Below, one piece after another: positions 26,847 through 35,768 of a stretch of DNA of 64,000 bases (position 1 is its first letter; the number at the start of each line of letters is the position of its first letter). The notes under the pieces were generated by a model. It saw only the letters and a program-made list of their open reading frames with translations, was not told the DNA's origin and did not search any database. This DNA is from JBGCEZ01 sp045106735 (GTDB taxonomy: Bacteria; Planctomycetota; Phycisphaerae; Phycisphaerales; SM1A02), in contig JBGCEZ010000005.1 in assembly GCA_045106735.1 (NCBI GenBank), positions 1 through 64,000 of the forward strand, written 5' to 3'. A program made the translations under genes and the position numbers.

Positions 26847-28469
26847 ATGTCAACGTTCTTGCCGAAAGGTGCGGCGTTCTGCTGCGCCGCGATCGTCGCG
26901 ACCACCGCGGGCGCTTCTTCCGTCGACCAACCACCGATCGAATCCGTGCTCGCGCAGCACGGCCTTGCCCACGGCACGCTGGTCACGCTGCCCGTGAACC
27001 CTGTTCCGGGCCATGCGTACCTCGCCCCGCTCGTCGCCGAACAGACGGTTGGCATCCTCGAGCTCGAACCGTTCTCCGTGCGCAGCGACTCCTTTCGTTT
27101 GATCGAAGCCGGAGCCAACGGGCTGCAAGAGATCGACCCGGGCCCTGTCCGCACGTACCGCGGCCGATTGGCTGGCGCGGTCGACGCGTCGGTGTCGGGC
27201 GCCGCGGTCGAAGGCGGACTCGAAGCGATCATCATCTTCGACGACGGCCGGCGATTGGCCATCGAGCCGGTCGGAGGCACCGCCGCCCGGCCCGGCCTCC
27301 ACGTGGTGTACGACCCCGCCGAGATCATCTCCGGCGACCACGCATGCGGCGTCAGCGGCGATGCAATGCGCATCAGTCCCAAAGCCGGCCCGGCCCACAG
27401 TGGGCGCGACGAATTGCACGGCCATGACGGCGCGGTCGAGGGCGGCGCGCTGCAGATCGCCGAACTTGCCTGCGACGCGGACTACGAGTATTTCCTTGAC
27501 TACGGAAGTACTGCAGCCGTCGGTGCCCGGATCGAGTCCGTCATCAACACGATGAATCAACAGTACGAATCCGAAGTCGGCATCTCCCACGAGTTGACGA
27601 CCATCATTGTTCGGTCGACGAGCAACGATCCGTACTCATCGTCAAACGCCGAAACGCTGCTCAATCAGTTCCGCAATCATTGGCAGAGTTCGCAGGGCTC
27701 GGTTCCTCGAGACGTCGCCCAGCTCTTCACCGGCAAGGAGATCGACGGCGGCACCATCGGCATTGCCTGGATCGGCGCCGTGTGCACCAGTTTCGGCTAC
27801 GGCATGGTGCAGTCCGACTTCAACAACAACTTCGCCAGCGCGACGGATCTCTCCGCCCACGAACTCGGGCACAATTGGAACGCCGACCACTGCTCGTGCA
27901 CGTCATTCACGATGAATCCGTTCATCGTCTCGGCCAACACGTTCAGTCCGACATTCACCCGCGGCGATATTGCATCGTTCCGCAACAACCGCACCTGCCT
28001 GGAAGATGGCGGCGGCAACCCGCCTCCTCCGCCAAGCGGGGATCTGGACATCACCTCGGCGACCGTCTTCGTCGGCAGCGTTGCCGGCGGGACCGTCGGA
28101 AGCCTCATCAACAGCGACAACGATCGTGTGTTGCTCGACTCCGAACGGGTTTCGAACAGTCGCGACCGGACGGACTTGCGCGTCATTTACAACGGAGCGA
28201 GCAATTCCGGATCCTTGACCGTGGCGGTTGAACTGTCGGTCTCGACCACCATTCGTACGCAGATATTCATTCGCAACCAGTCGAACAATAGCTGGAAGCG
28301 ATTGGCTCGGTTCAATGGACCATCCAACGACACGCTCTACACGTTCACGAACCTCTCGGCGGGAACGTACGTGAATGGAAGTGGAGAAGTTGAGGTTCGG
28401 GTCTACAGCAATCGCCGCAACCGACCACACCAGATGCGCATCGACCGCATGACCGTGACGTCGAACTAG
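26847..28469 (+). CDS. secreted reprolysin-like zinc metalloprotease (M12B type)
   Basis: A 540-residue exported protein. Residues 1-22 form a signal peptide. Residues 30-200 resemble a propeptide. The catalytic domain (about 205-400) has the elongated zinc motif HELGHNWNADH, with His338, His342, His348 and catalytic Glu339, followed by a Met-turn candidate FTMNPF. Cys pairs around CSCTSF and CLEDGG fit a metzincin of the ADAM/reprolysin type. After a Pro hinge (NPPPPPSGD) the last 140 residues form a beta-rich domain, perhaps for surface attachment or substrate binding. TTGGAG precedes the ATG at good spacing; an upstream start would disrupt the signal peptide. Substrate unknown. Confidence 0.87.
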   Translation: MSTFLPKGAAFCCAAIVATTAGASSVDQPPIESVLAQHGLAHGTLVTLPVNPVPGHAYLAPLVAEQTVGILELEPFSVRSDSFRLIEAGANGLQEIDPGPVRTYRGRLAGAVDASVSGAAVEGGLEAIIIFDDGRRLAIEPVGGTAARPGLHVVYDPAEIISGDHACGVSGDAMRISPKAGPAHSGRDELHGHDGAVEGGALQIAELACDADYEYFLDYGSTAAVGARIESVINTMNQQYESEVGISHELTTIIVRSTSNDPYSSSNAETLLNQFRNHWQSSQGSVPRDVAQLFTGKEIDGGTIGIAWIGAVCTSFGYGMVQSDFNNNFASATDLSAHELGHNWNADHCSCTSFTMNPFIVSANTFSPTFTRGDIASFRNNRTCLEDGGGNPPPPPSGDLDITSATVFVGSVAGGTVGSLINSDNDRVLLDSERVSNSRDRTDLRVIYNGASNSGSLTVAVELSVSTTIRTQIFIRNQSNNSWKRLARFNGPSNDTLYTFTNLSAGTYVNGSGEVEVRVYSNRRNRPHQMRIDRMTVTSN

Positions 28470-28558
28470 GCGGACGCCGCGATGGCACGCCGGCGCCACG
28501 CAACGACGCCACCGACGGCGTCGGAACAAGATGCCGAACGCCAGCGCATGACGAGAAC

Positions 28559-28592
28559 GCGGGCGGCAGATCCATCGAGATCTGCCGCCCGC
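28559..28592. terminator. perfect 14-bp hairpin between convergent genes
   Basis: gcgggcggcagatc and gatctgccgcccgc pair perfectly around a 6-nt loop. It lies 90 bp after the protease stop and 92 bp before the convergent gene's stop. There is no T-tract, so it may act with Rho or by mutual blocking. Confidence 0.55.
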
Positions 28593-28683
28593 ACGTCGTT
28601 GGCTCAATTGACGTTCACGGCTCGGTGGCGGCACGCAACGTTGGCCGCGAGCAGCAGTCCCGCCGACCCAAACCCACCGAGTC

Positions 28684-29823
28684 TCACCCGCGTTTCAGCG
28701 CGTACGTCGCGCCACCGGTCACGAGCGATGCCGAATCGCCCTCGAAGTCGCCTTCGAACGTGAAGGTCTCTCCGCCGTACTTGAACGTTCCTTTGAAGTT
28801 GCCGCTGGTCTGCTCCGTCAGCGTGCCGTCGAGCGCGAGGTCGCCGAGCGTGAGCGTGGCCACCGAACCTTTGACGACCATGGTCAGCCCGTCGCCGGAC
28901 CAGGTCCCGTCGAGATCGCTCGCGGGCTCCTTTTCACCGCCGAGGGGATTGCTCTTGGCCGGCCGAATCGCCGGGGCCGCGACGCGACCTGCGGATCCAG
29001 AAGCACCGAAGACCACGCCATTGCGAACCTTCATGGCCCCGGTGCCTTGCATGGTGATCTCCATGCCCTGCTGCACTGCCTTGCCGTCCATCACCACGGT
29101 ACCGTCGACCGTTGCCTTCATGACCAGACCGGTGGCGAGGTCGACGATGACCGGCCCGGTGATGTCCGTCTTCATGTTCATACCATCGGCCGTTTCATCC
29201 ATCGTTCCGCGCGCGCTCAACACGGCGACCTGACGGCCGGCCATCTCTGTGAACTTCTCGACCCGAAACGTCACCCGGCTTGCTTCCGCACCGGGCGCCG
29301 CGTTCGCTGACGAACCGAAGCTTCCTTCCCATTCATCGCCGACGTCCACCGGCTTCTTGGGCAGGAATCCATCATCAAGGACGACCAAATCGGCGATCGC
29401 TTGCCGCGTGACATCGTCGACGGCGTCCGAAGGTTCAAGGGTGACCGTCTTCCCCTTCACCGTCACCGTGACGGTCTGACCGCCGACGCTGAACGGGATC
29501 GGAGCTTCACCGCCCATGCCGCTCGTGCTTCCGCCACACGAGTCATCGAAGGTCATGCGAACGCGGGTCGGCCGACCGTTCGCCGACTCAAGCACCTCGG
29601 CTGATCCCTTCATGATCTGGCTCATCTTCTGATCGAACTTCATCTGCTGGCCCATCAGATCCATGCTGATGGACAGATCCAGACGCATTGTGTTGTCGAA
29701 CGAGAACTTCAGGCCGCTCGGCACCGCGTACTGAATCGTCTCTGCCGCCAATGCGGTCCCGGCGAGCACAAGTGATGCCACCGCAACGGCGACGGTTCGA
29801 AAACGTGGACTGATGGTTCGCAT
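28684..29823 (-). CDS. secreted hypothetical protein with NPLGG hinge
   Basis: A 379-residue protein with a clean signal peptide (cleavage near TALAAE, residue 26). Residues 27-280 are beta-rich and resemble the broad DUF6263-like group (repeated FDNTMRL..., KPVDVGDEW and KATVDGTVVMDG patterns), often annotated as secreted proteins of unknown role. After a hinge with NPLGG comes a 75-residue module reading DLDGTWSGDGLTMVV...GTFKYGGETFTFEGDFEGD, which looks like a small lipocalin-like barrel. The next gene on the same strand shares the NPLG motif. The ATG is chosen to give the signal peptide; gaaga lies upstream. Confidence 0.72.
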   Translation of the reverse strand: MRTISPRFRTVAVAVASLVLAGTALAAETIQYAVPSGLKFSFDNTMRLDLSISMDLMGQQMKFDQKMSQIMKGSAEVLESANGRPTRVRMTFDDSCGGSTSGMGGEAPIPFSVGGQTVTVTVKGKTVTLEPSDAVDDVTRQAIADLVVLDDGFLPKKPVDVGDEWEGSFGSSANAAPGAEASRVTFRVEKFTEMAGRQVAVLSARGTMDETADGMNMKTDITGPVIVDLATGLVMKATVDGTVVMDGKAVQQGMEITMQGTGAMKVRNGVVFGASGSAGRVAAPAIRPAKSNPLGGEKEPASDLDGTWSGDGLTMVVKGSVATLTLGDLALDGTLTEQTSGNFKGTFKYGGETFTFEGDFEGDSASLVTGGATYALKRG

Positions 29824-30163
29824 GGAGTTCCATTCTTCAAAGGGCCGGCCACGAACGCATGGCGGCAGAACTGCAAGTTTCAGATGCCAGGCGGAGCAAC
29901 GGGACAGCGTACCGTCGACCTCGACCGCCGTCACGATGTCGTCCCAGACCAAGCGACCCCAAGAGCATGAGGAGTTTGGCGCCGCATTCGACGCACGGGA
30001 AGACGTTCGACTCGACCTCAGATTGACACGAGGAGATCGCCCGCCCGCCGCGACGCCGCGGACTGACGCACTGCGACGGACCGCGACGCACCGCGACGCA
30101 CCGTCGCACCATCCGCACCACCCGCGACCGAACGCGACCCCGTCACACCGCGCGTCGCCCGAT
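29824..30163. other. gap with CGCGACGCAC repeats between two minus-strand genes
   Basis: 340 bp with no convincing gene. Around 30063-30140 several degenerate copies of cgcgacgcac and cgcacc occur. It should hold the promoter of the minus-strand gene at 28684-29823; none is clear. Confidence 0.5.
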
Positions 30164-31825
30164 CTAACGCTTCAGGACTTCCCCGCCGATCCAGACGTCG
30201 ACCTCGCCGGTCTCGTCATCGGTCGACAGATGCACGGGCCAACTGCGCCGGCTTCCGTCAGGATCAGTCAAGAAGACGCGGCCGCCGCGTACGACGTACT
30301 GGCCAAGAACATCGTCGCGATCGGAACCGATGGCAAAACCGCCACCGGAATCAAATGAACCGGATGCACCAGACCACCGGCTGTTGGTGAAGGTTCCATC
30401 CGCCCGAAACGCAACCGTGCCTCCCGCTCCGATGCCCCCCTCCATCGCGGCGAATCCGGAGTAGTAGAGCCACTGCCGCTTTCCGACCAGTGCGTATCCG
30501 TCTGGCGCGAGTTGGGTGACGTGCATGCGCGCACGCCCATCGACCAGGACGTCGCCATCAATCTCGAGCGTTTCCACTTCGCCGGTGGCGTAGTGCAAGA
30601 TCACCGCATCGCCTCGCACGTAGTAGTTGCCGAGCATGTGCCCGTGGGTGTCGGCCAAGGCAACCGCATCGAATTGATTGATGCCTTCGGGCGGCACATC
30701 TTCGGAGAATCGCCCGTCGGGCCAGAAGACATACATGTGGTGCACGACGTCCATCCGCATGGTGGCATCGAAGTTCATGCCGTACGCGATGCGCGTTCCC
30801 CAATACATGCCACGAAGTGGACCGCCGACCGGGGCCCCAACGAGCGGCCGGCCGCGCTCCGCCGCGCTCTCGATCGTCGCCACGAATGACTCGAACGTGC
30901 GGCTGTGCTGGGCCACGTCCTCCGTTCGGCTGGGGATCGCGACAATGACATCGGCCCGGCCGCCGCGCTGAAAGGCCGCCATGACCAGCACGTCCTCAAG
31001 GTCACCGTCGTCGTCGCGCACCGCCGCGGCGGCGAGTTGCACCGCTTTGCCGGCCGGCGTCACGGTCGGTCGCCAGGCCATCATCTCGGCGGTGTGCGAC
31101 TCTTCTTCGCGTTGCACGTACGCACGAACCTGCCCTGCAGCCCAGGCGCGAAGGCCGGCGACATCGCCGGACCGTTCCGCCCCGGGCAGGATCAGGATCT
31201 CGAGGTACGAATCCAAGTCCGTCCAGTCCTCGGGCCGGAGCTCGGCCACGCCGTCGTCGACCCGCATCTCCCAGCCGAGCGGCAGGGGGAAGATGAGGTT
31301 CCCCCACTGACGAAGCGGGCGGCCGGTGGCGTCGGCCGGAGCCCACGCGCGGATCGCGGCCTCTGATGCATCGCGTGGCCCGGGATTCGCGTCGGCCACC
31401 ACCGCCGATCCGGCACCGGAGGTGGGACTGGAAGCGAGACCGGTACTGGCCCCGGAAGCGGCCCCGGAAGCGGCCCCGGAAGCGGCACCGGAAGCGGCAC
31501 CGGCACCGCGGGCCAGCGGATTGGCGGCACCGGGAGCGGACGAATTCCCGAGTGGATTGGCCGCCCTACGGCCAGGCTGCCGCCCGAGGGGGTTGGCCGC
31601 TTGGCCGAGTGGATTCCCGGGAGGATCACTGGCCCGGCCGAGCGGATTCGCGGGCGCGGCCTCGGCGCCCTTTGGCTGGAGCGGACGCTCTGGCGGATCG
31701 GTGCATCCGGCCGCCGACCCCGCCAGTCCGGCCATCGCCCCGATCGCCATCGCGGACGCCGCCGCGCGAACGGTTCTTCCTCGGCACCCAATCCGATCGT
31801 TGTTTCGATCTGCATTTCGACGCAT
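30164..31825 (-). CDS. lipoprotein with NPLG repeats and beta-rich C-terminal region
   Basis: A 553-residue lipoprotein. The signal peptide ends at lipobox AGSAAGC (Cys near 40). Residues 50-105 hold five NPLG-type motifs (NPLGR, NPLGQ, NPLGR, NPLGN, NPLAR), followed by a GAAS repeat coded by 12-bp DNA units. A globular region (about 150-310) with NLIFPLPLGWEMR and several Trp resembles a PsbP-like or DUF1795-like fold, tentatively. The last 230 residues repeat a pattern of MYVFWPDGRF..., GGTVAFRADGTFTNSRWSG... and VDVWIGGEVLKR, a simple beta-sheet repeat. The start at 31825 is the one that gives a lipoprotein signal. Function unknown. Confidence 0.75.
   Translation of the reverse strand: MRRNADRNNDRIGCRGRTVRAAASAMAIGAMAGLAGSAAGCTDPPERPLQPKGAEAAPANPLGRASDPPGNPLGQAANPLGRQPGRRAANPLGNSSAPGAANPLARGAGAASGAASGAASGAASGASTGLASSPTSGAGSAVVADANPGPRDASEAAIRAWAPADATGRPLRQWGNLIFPLPLGWEMRVDDGVAELRPEDWTDLDSYLEILILPGAERSGDVAGLRAWAAGQVRAYVQREEESHTAEMMAWRPTVTPAGKAVQLAAAAVRDDDGDLEDVLVMAAFQRGGRADVIVAIPSRTEDVAQHSRTFESFVATIESAAERGRPLVGAPVGGPLRGMYWGTRIAYGMNFDATMRMDVVHHMYVFWPDGRFSEDVPPEGINQFDAVALADTHGHMLGNYYVRGDAVILHYATGEVETLEIDGDVLVDGRARMHVTQLAPDGYALVGKRQWLYYSGFAAMEGGIGAGGTVAFRADGTFTNSRWSGASGSFDSGGGFAIGSDRDDVLGQYVVRGGRVFLTDPDGSRRSWPVHLSTDDETGEVDVWIGGEVLKR
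31449..31508. repeat. 12-bp tandem repeat encoding GAAS units
   Basis: Four near-identical units of gccccggaagcg or gcaccggaagcg plus a diverged fifth. On the minus strand they encode GAAS repeats in the lipoprotein linker. Confidence 0.9.
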
Positions 31826-32022
31826 GGAACGCCTCCTTCCCACCGCCCCCGCGCCTTCCCCGTCGCGCGGCCCCATGAACCTCGCACCGCGGACCATCGT
31901 AGACCGGCGTCGGGCGAATGCCCCCTCGGCACGCTCCACCCGCGTTCCCGACGCCTGAGGGCTGCTAGGCTGACCATGCCGCGCCGAATCGCCGCCTGAT
32001 CCCGCGGCACGGAGACGCCCCC

Positions 32023-33750
32023 TTGCTGCTGCTGCAGGTCCTCCAAGGCCCCGACAAGGGCCGCCAGTTTGAGCTTCCTGCCCATGAGCCGCAGCTCATT
32101 GGCCGCAGCAGTGAAGCGCTGCCGATTACCGACACCACGGTGAGCCGGCGCCATTCCGAACTCACTCCCGACGACGGAACGTGGTTCATCCGCGATCTGG
32201 AGTCGGCCAATGGCACTTACGTCAACGGGCGGCGCATTCGGGAACGTACGCGACTGGAACCCGGTGACCAGTTTCGCTGCGGGTCCTCGCTGTTTCTGTT
32301 GACGTCGCGGACCGACGGCACCGGCGGATCCGCCGCCGTCTTGCTCGAAGACGACGAACTCGACGTCACCATTGAGCGAACCAGCGACCCGAATGACGAT
32401 TCCATGGTGCTCGCTTCGCCCGACCCGGTCCGAGCCGCGGTCGAACATCTCCGCATCATCGAGGAGATCACCCGCATCGCGGCGGAAACGCTGGAGCGCG
32501 ACGAGCTGCTCGAACGGGTGATGGACGTGGTGTTCGCCGAGATCGGGCCGGACCGAGGGTTCGTGCTCATGGGCGAACTGTCGCGCGAGTCCGCCGGCCC
32601 AATGGAAATGGCGGTGATGCGGTACCGCAAGCCGGTGCTCGGGGAGTCGTCGCCCCCCGGCGGCCCGGTCCCGGGCGCCCGGCGCCCGGCGGGCCGCATT
32701 CCCGTGAGCCGCACGATCATTCGGCACGTGCGGGAAAGCGGCGAGGGCGTCCTTTCCACCAATGCGATGCACGACGATCGGTTCGCCAGCGGCGACTCGG
32801 TGCAGGACTACGGCATCCGTTCGGCCATTTGCGTGCCGATCACGACCGGAGAGCGCATCTTCGGCGTGATGCACGTGGACTCGCAGCTCGCGAACTTCAC
32901 GTTCACCGACCAGCAGTTGCGCTTGCTCCGATCCGTCGGCCGGCTCACGGGCCTGGCCCTGCGGTCGATTGAACTGGTCGAAGCCCGCGTGCGGGACGAG
33001 CGGCTGGCCGTCATGGGCCAGACCGTCGCCAGCCTCAGCCACTCGATCAAGAACATCCTTCAGGGACTGCGCGGCGGGGCCGACGCCGTCGAACTCGCCC
33101 TGAACAAGGACGACCTCGGCCTGGCCCGCGAAGGCTGGCCGATCCTCGCCCGGAACCTCGACCGGATTCTGAACCTGACGATGAACATGCTCGCGTACTC
33201 CCGCGAGACCGGCGTGGACATCGAGATGCTCGATCTGGCCGACCTGATCGACGAGGCCCGCGAGTTGATCCAGCGCCAGTGCGACGCCCGTCGCATCGCC
33301 CTGATCGTGGAGCTGGACGAACACATGCCGCCGGTCCCGGGCGACCCGGCTGGCCTGCACCAGGTGCTGATGAACCTCTTGATGAACGCGGCCGAGGCCG
33401 CTCCGCCGCGGCGCGGGGTCATCACCCTCCGGACCGAGTTCCTGGCCGACGAACAGACCTACGCCGTCCACGTCTCGGACAATGGCCCGGGCATGGACGG
33501 CGGCGAGATCGAGCGGGCCTTCGAGCCGTTCGCCACGACCAAGGGGCAGCGTGGGACCGGGCTGGGGCTCGCGGTATCCCGAAAGATCGCCCGCCAGCAC
33601 GGAGGCCGGGTGGTCATCGACTCGACGCCGGGCGAAGGGACGACGGTCAGCCTGGTGCTGCCATCCGGCCAGTCGGAAGAGGATCCGAGCGCGACGTTTC
33701 TCCCCCGGGAAGAGCGAGACGACGGTTTCGCCGCCCGCCCGGGAGACTGA
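32023..33750 (+). CDS. FHA-GAF sensor histidine kinase
   Basis: A 575-residue soluble two-component kinase without membrane segments. The N-terminal FHA domain (1-95) has the phosphothreonine-binding IGRSS, SRRHSE and SANGTYVNG motifs. A GAF domain spans about 140-315. The kinase core has phospho-acceptor His340 in LSHSIKN, N-box NLLMNAAEA (451-459), G1 DNGPGM (486-491), F-box FEPFATTK and G2 GTGLGL (511-516). The start is TTG, supported by ggag at 8 nt and by the FHA beginning at once. No response regulator is adjacent, so this is an orphan. FHA input suggests coupling to Ser/Thr kinase signalling. Confidence 0.93.
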   Translation: MLLLQVLQGPDKGRQFELPAHEPQLIGRSSEALPITDTTVSRRHSELTPDDGTWFIRDLESANGTYVNGRRIRERTRLEPGDQFRCGSSLFLLTSRTDGTGGSAAVLLEDDELDVTIERTSDPNDDSMVLASPDPVRAAVEHLRIIEEITRIAAETLERDELLERVMDVVFAEIGPDRGFVLMGELSRESAGPMEMAVMRYRKPVLGESSPPGGPVPGARRPAGRIPVSRTIIRHVRESGEGVLSTNAMHDDRFASGDSVQDYGIRSAICVPITTGERIFGVMHVDSQLANFTFTDQQLRLLRSVGRLTGLALRSIELVEARVRDERLAVMGQTVASLSHSIKNILQGLRGGADAVELALNKDDLGLAREGWPILARNLDRILNLTMNMLAYSRETGVDIEMLDLADLIDEARELIQRQCDARRIALIVELDEHMPPVPGDPAGLHQVLMNLLMNAAEAAPPRRGVITLRTEFLADEQTYAVHVSDNGPGMDGGEIERAFEPFATTKGQRGTGLGLAVSRKIARQHGGRVVIDSTPGEGTTVSLVLPSGQSEEDPSATFLPREERDDGFAARPGD

Positions 33751-33770
33751 TGGCCCACGACGCGGCCAAC

Positions 33771-33815
33771 CGGCCCGGCGGACGGGCCGGCGGACGGGCC
33801 GACGGACGGGCCAAC
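33771..33815. repeat. 12-bp tandem repeat (CGGGCCGGCGGA)
   Basis: Three full units and a partial fourth with few substitutions, just after the histidine kinase stop codon. Confidence 0.82.
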
Positions 33816-34053
33816 TCCGACATCGCGCGGAATCTGCCCGCTTGACGCCCCATCTCGGCCGGATCTGCTCGCGACGCGGTCATTCTGACGCTTCGGAACC
33901 GCACCTTCTCCGAATCAAGCGACTTCCTCTCGCTCCTTCCGCGACCTCGGTTGACCATCCCGGGGCCATGCGGCCGATACACCGAGACCTCCCCGGAACG
34001 TCTCGGGTCCCCAATCGGGACGCCGAATCCGCTTCGGGGCCTCCAAGCCGACC

Positions 34054-34077
34054 TATCATGCCTGCCTTCGCAGGAGG
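34054..34077 (+). promoter_or_regulatory. clpP -10 TATCAT and strong Shine-Dalgarno AGGAGG
   Basis: TATCAT (34054-34059) would start transcription near 34066. AGGAGG (34072-34077) lies 10 nt before the ATG at 34088 and decides that start over an in-frame ATG at 34058. No good -35 is visible. Confidence 0.5.
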
Positions 34078-34087
34078 ACTTCGACGC

Positions 34088-34801
34088 ATGCACCACCCCG
34101 GACCCCCCCACGCCGGCACTCCGGCCTCTGATCCGGTTGATCTGACCCGACTCGCCGCGAGCCGCGGCGTTGCCGCCGGCGCGGCCATGGGCTACCCCGG
34201 CCTTCCCGAGATCGTCAACGCGGCCAACTACCAGCGCACGCGGGAAATGACGATCGACGAGATCCTGCTCGAGAACAGGGTCATCTTCCTGATCGGCGAG
34301 ATCAATCACGTCTCGGCCGCCCGGGTCATGATGCAGATGCTCTACCTCGAGGATCAGAAGCGAGGCCAGGAGATCAATCTGTACATCAACAGCCCCGGCG
34401 GGGCCGTGGATGACACGTTGGCCCTGTACGACACGATGCAGTTCATCTCGTCCAAGGTCGCCACGTACTGCATCGGCCGGGCCTATTCCGGCGGCGCGGT
34501 CCTGCTGGCCTCCGGCGAAGCCGAGCGACGCTACATCCTGCCGCACGCCAAGGTCATGATCCACCAGCCGTACGGCGGGGTCACCGGCCAGACGACGGAC
34601 GTCCAGATCCAGGCCGAGCAGATCATCGCGGCCAAGCGAACGCTCAATGAGATCTTGGCCAAGCACACCGGTCAGACCGTCGACCAAGTGGCCGAGGACG
34701 GAGAACGCGACAAGTTCTTCACCGCCGCCGAAGCCAAGGCGTACGGCCTCGTCGACGAAGTCTTCGCCCTCGAAGGCCGCAAGGAAGAGAAGAAGTCCTG
34801 A
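34088..34801 (+). CDS. clpP: ATP-dependent Clp protease proteolytic subunit (first copy)
   Basis: A 237-residue ClpP with an N-terminal extension of about 45 residues before the core. The catalytic triad is complete: Ser134 in GRAYSGGAVLL, His159 in MIHQPYGG and Asp208 in GERDKFFTA. The motif around the Ser is atypical (AYSGG in place of AASMG). The AGGAGG site fixes the start. A second clpP follows at 81 bp, so the two are probably co-transcribed and may form mixed rings. clpX and the trigger factor gene are not adjacent. Confidence 0.95.
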   Translation: MHHPGPPHAGTPASDPVDLTRLAASRGVAAGAAMGYPGLPEIVNAANYQRTREMTIDEILLENRVIFLIGEINHVSAARVMMQMLYLEDQKRGQEINLYINSPGGAVDDTLALYDTMQFISSKVATYCIGRAYSGGAVLLASGEAERRYILPHAKVMIHQPYGGVTGQTTDVQIQAEQIIAAKRTLNEILAKHTGQTVDQVAEDGERDKFFTAAEAKAYGLVDEVFALEGRKEEKKS

Positions 34802-34882
34802 GTCCGCGGCGGCCCCGGTCGCCCGGCCCAGCCTCATCGCTTCTCCCGCACCCGCCCATCGCCATCCAGCGAGTCCAGACAC

Positions 34883-35506
34883 GTGAACAGCCCTGACTCC
34901 CATCTCGTCCCGATCGTCATCGAACAGACCGGCCGCGGCGAGCGCTCCTACGACATCTACTCGCGGCTCCTCAACGACCGCATCGTCTTTCTTGGCGAGC
35001 CGGTGAGCGACACCGGGGCGAATCTCATCGTCGCCCAGATGCTCTTCCTGGCCAACGACGACCCGAAGTCGGACATCCACCTGTACGTCAACAGCCCGGG
35101 TGGCAGCGTCACCGCTGGCCTCGGCATCATCGACACGATGAACTTCGTGCCGTGCGACATCTCGACCTACATCATTGGCCAAGCGGCTTCGATGGGTTCG
35201 ATCATCGCGGCCAGCGGAACCAAGGGAAAGCGGCACGCGCTGACCCACTCCCGCAACCTCATGCACCAGCCGCTGCTGTCTGGGGTCATGGAAGGCCAGG
35301 CGACCGACCTGGAGATCGAGGCCCGCGAAATGCTGCGTCTGCGGGAGATGCTCTTCAAGATCTACGCCGACGCGAGTGGCCAGACCTACGACAAGATCCA
35401 CGCCGACTGCGAGCGCAACAAGTGGCTCGGGGCCGACGAGATGAAGGAATACGGTCTTGTTGACCAGGTGCTCGCGGCCATGCCCGCGACGCCGAAGAGC
35501 GACTGA
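34883..35506 (+). CDS. clpP: ClpP-family subunit with Asn in place of catalytic Asp (second copy)
   Basis: A 207-residue ClpP. Ser103 (GQAASMGS) and His128 (RNLMHQPL) are present, but the third triad position is Asn179 in ERNKWLG, where active ClpP has ERD. Listeria ClpP1 shows the same Asp-to-Asn change and works in a mixed complex with ClpP2; a similar pairing with the upstream copy is inferred. It has a GTG start with no strong Shine-Dalgarno. A strong terminator follows 47 bp after the stop, closing the two-gene unit. Confidence 0.93.
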   Translation: MNSPDSHLVPIVIEQTGRGERSYDIYSRLLNDRIVFLGEPVSDTGANLIVAQMLFLANDDPKSDIHLYVNSPGGSVTAGLGIIDTMNFVPCDISTYIIGQAASMGSIIAASGTKGKRHALTHSRNLMHQPLLSGVMEGQATDLEIEAREMLRLREMLFKIYADASGQTYDKIHADCERNKWLGADEMKEYGLVDQVLAAMPATPKSD

Positions 35507-35552
35507 CCGCACGACCGACGACGGCTGGCCAACCAGCGTCGCCAACGAACAT

Positions 35553-35600
35553 CGCCCCGCGTCGCGGACTCCGGCAACGGACCGCGGCGCGGGGCGTTTT
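35553..35600 (+). terminator. intrinsic terminator after the clpP pair
   Basis: A 15-bp stem (cgccccgcgtcgcgg with ccgcggcgcggggcg, one G-U pair) continues after a 2-nt/0-nt bulge into tccg-gcaa-cgga, a GNRA-capped inner helix, and is followed by TTTT. It also lies between convergent units. Confidence 0.9.
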
Positions 35601-35768
35601 CGTGGGTGGGGTGATGGCGGAGTGGTACGGGAGGACGCTCGAGGCGTGGGGCGTGGGGCGCGGGCGGCACCGGGGCTGCGGGCAGCACAGAAGCTGCGGG
35701 CGGCACACGTGCTGCGTGCGCGCCCCGGATCTCCGGGCGGCACGGAATCCGCACCACCCGAACGGTGC

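Larger units (their letters stand above)
33751..34087. other. gap between histidine kinase and clpP, with 12-bp repeat and clpP promoter
   Basis: 337 bp. It starts with 3.5 copies of a 12-bp repeat (33771-33815), and ends with the putative clpP -10 and ribosome-binding site. No gene seen. Confidence 0.5.
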
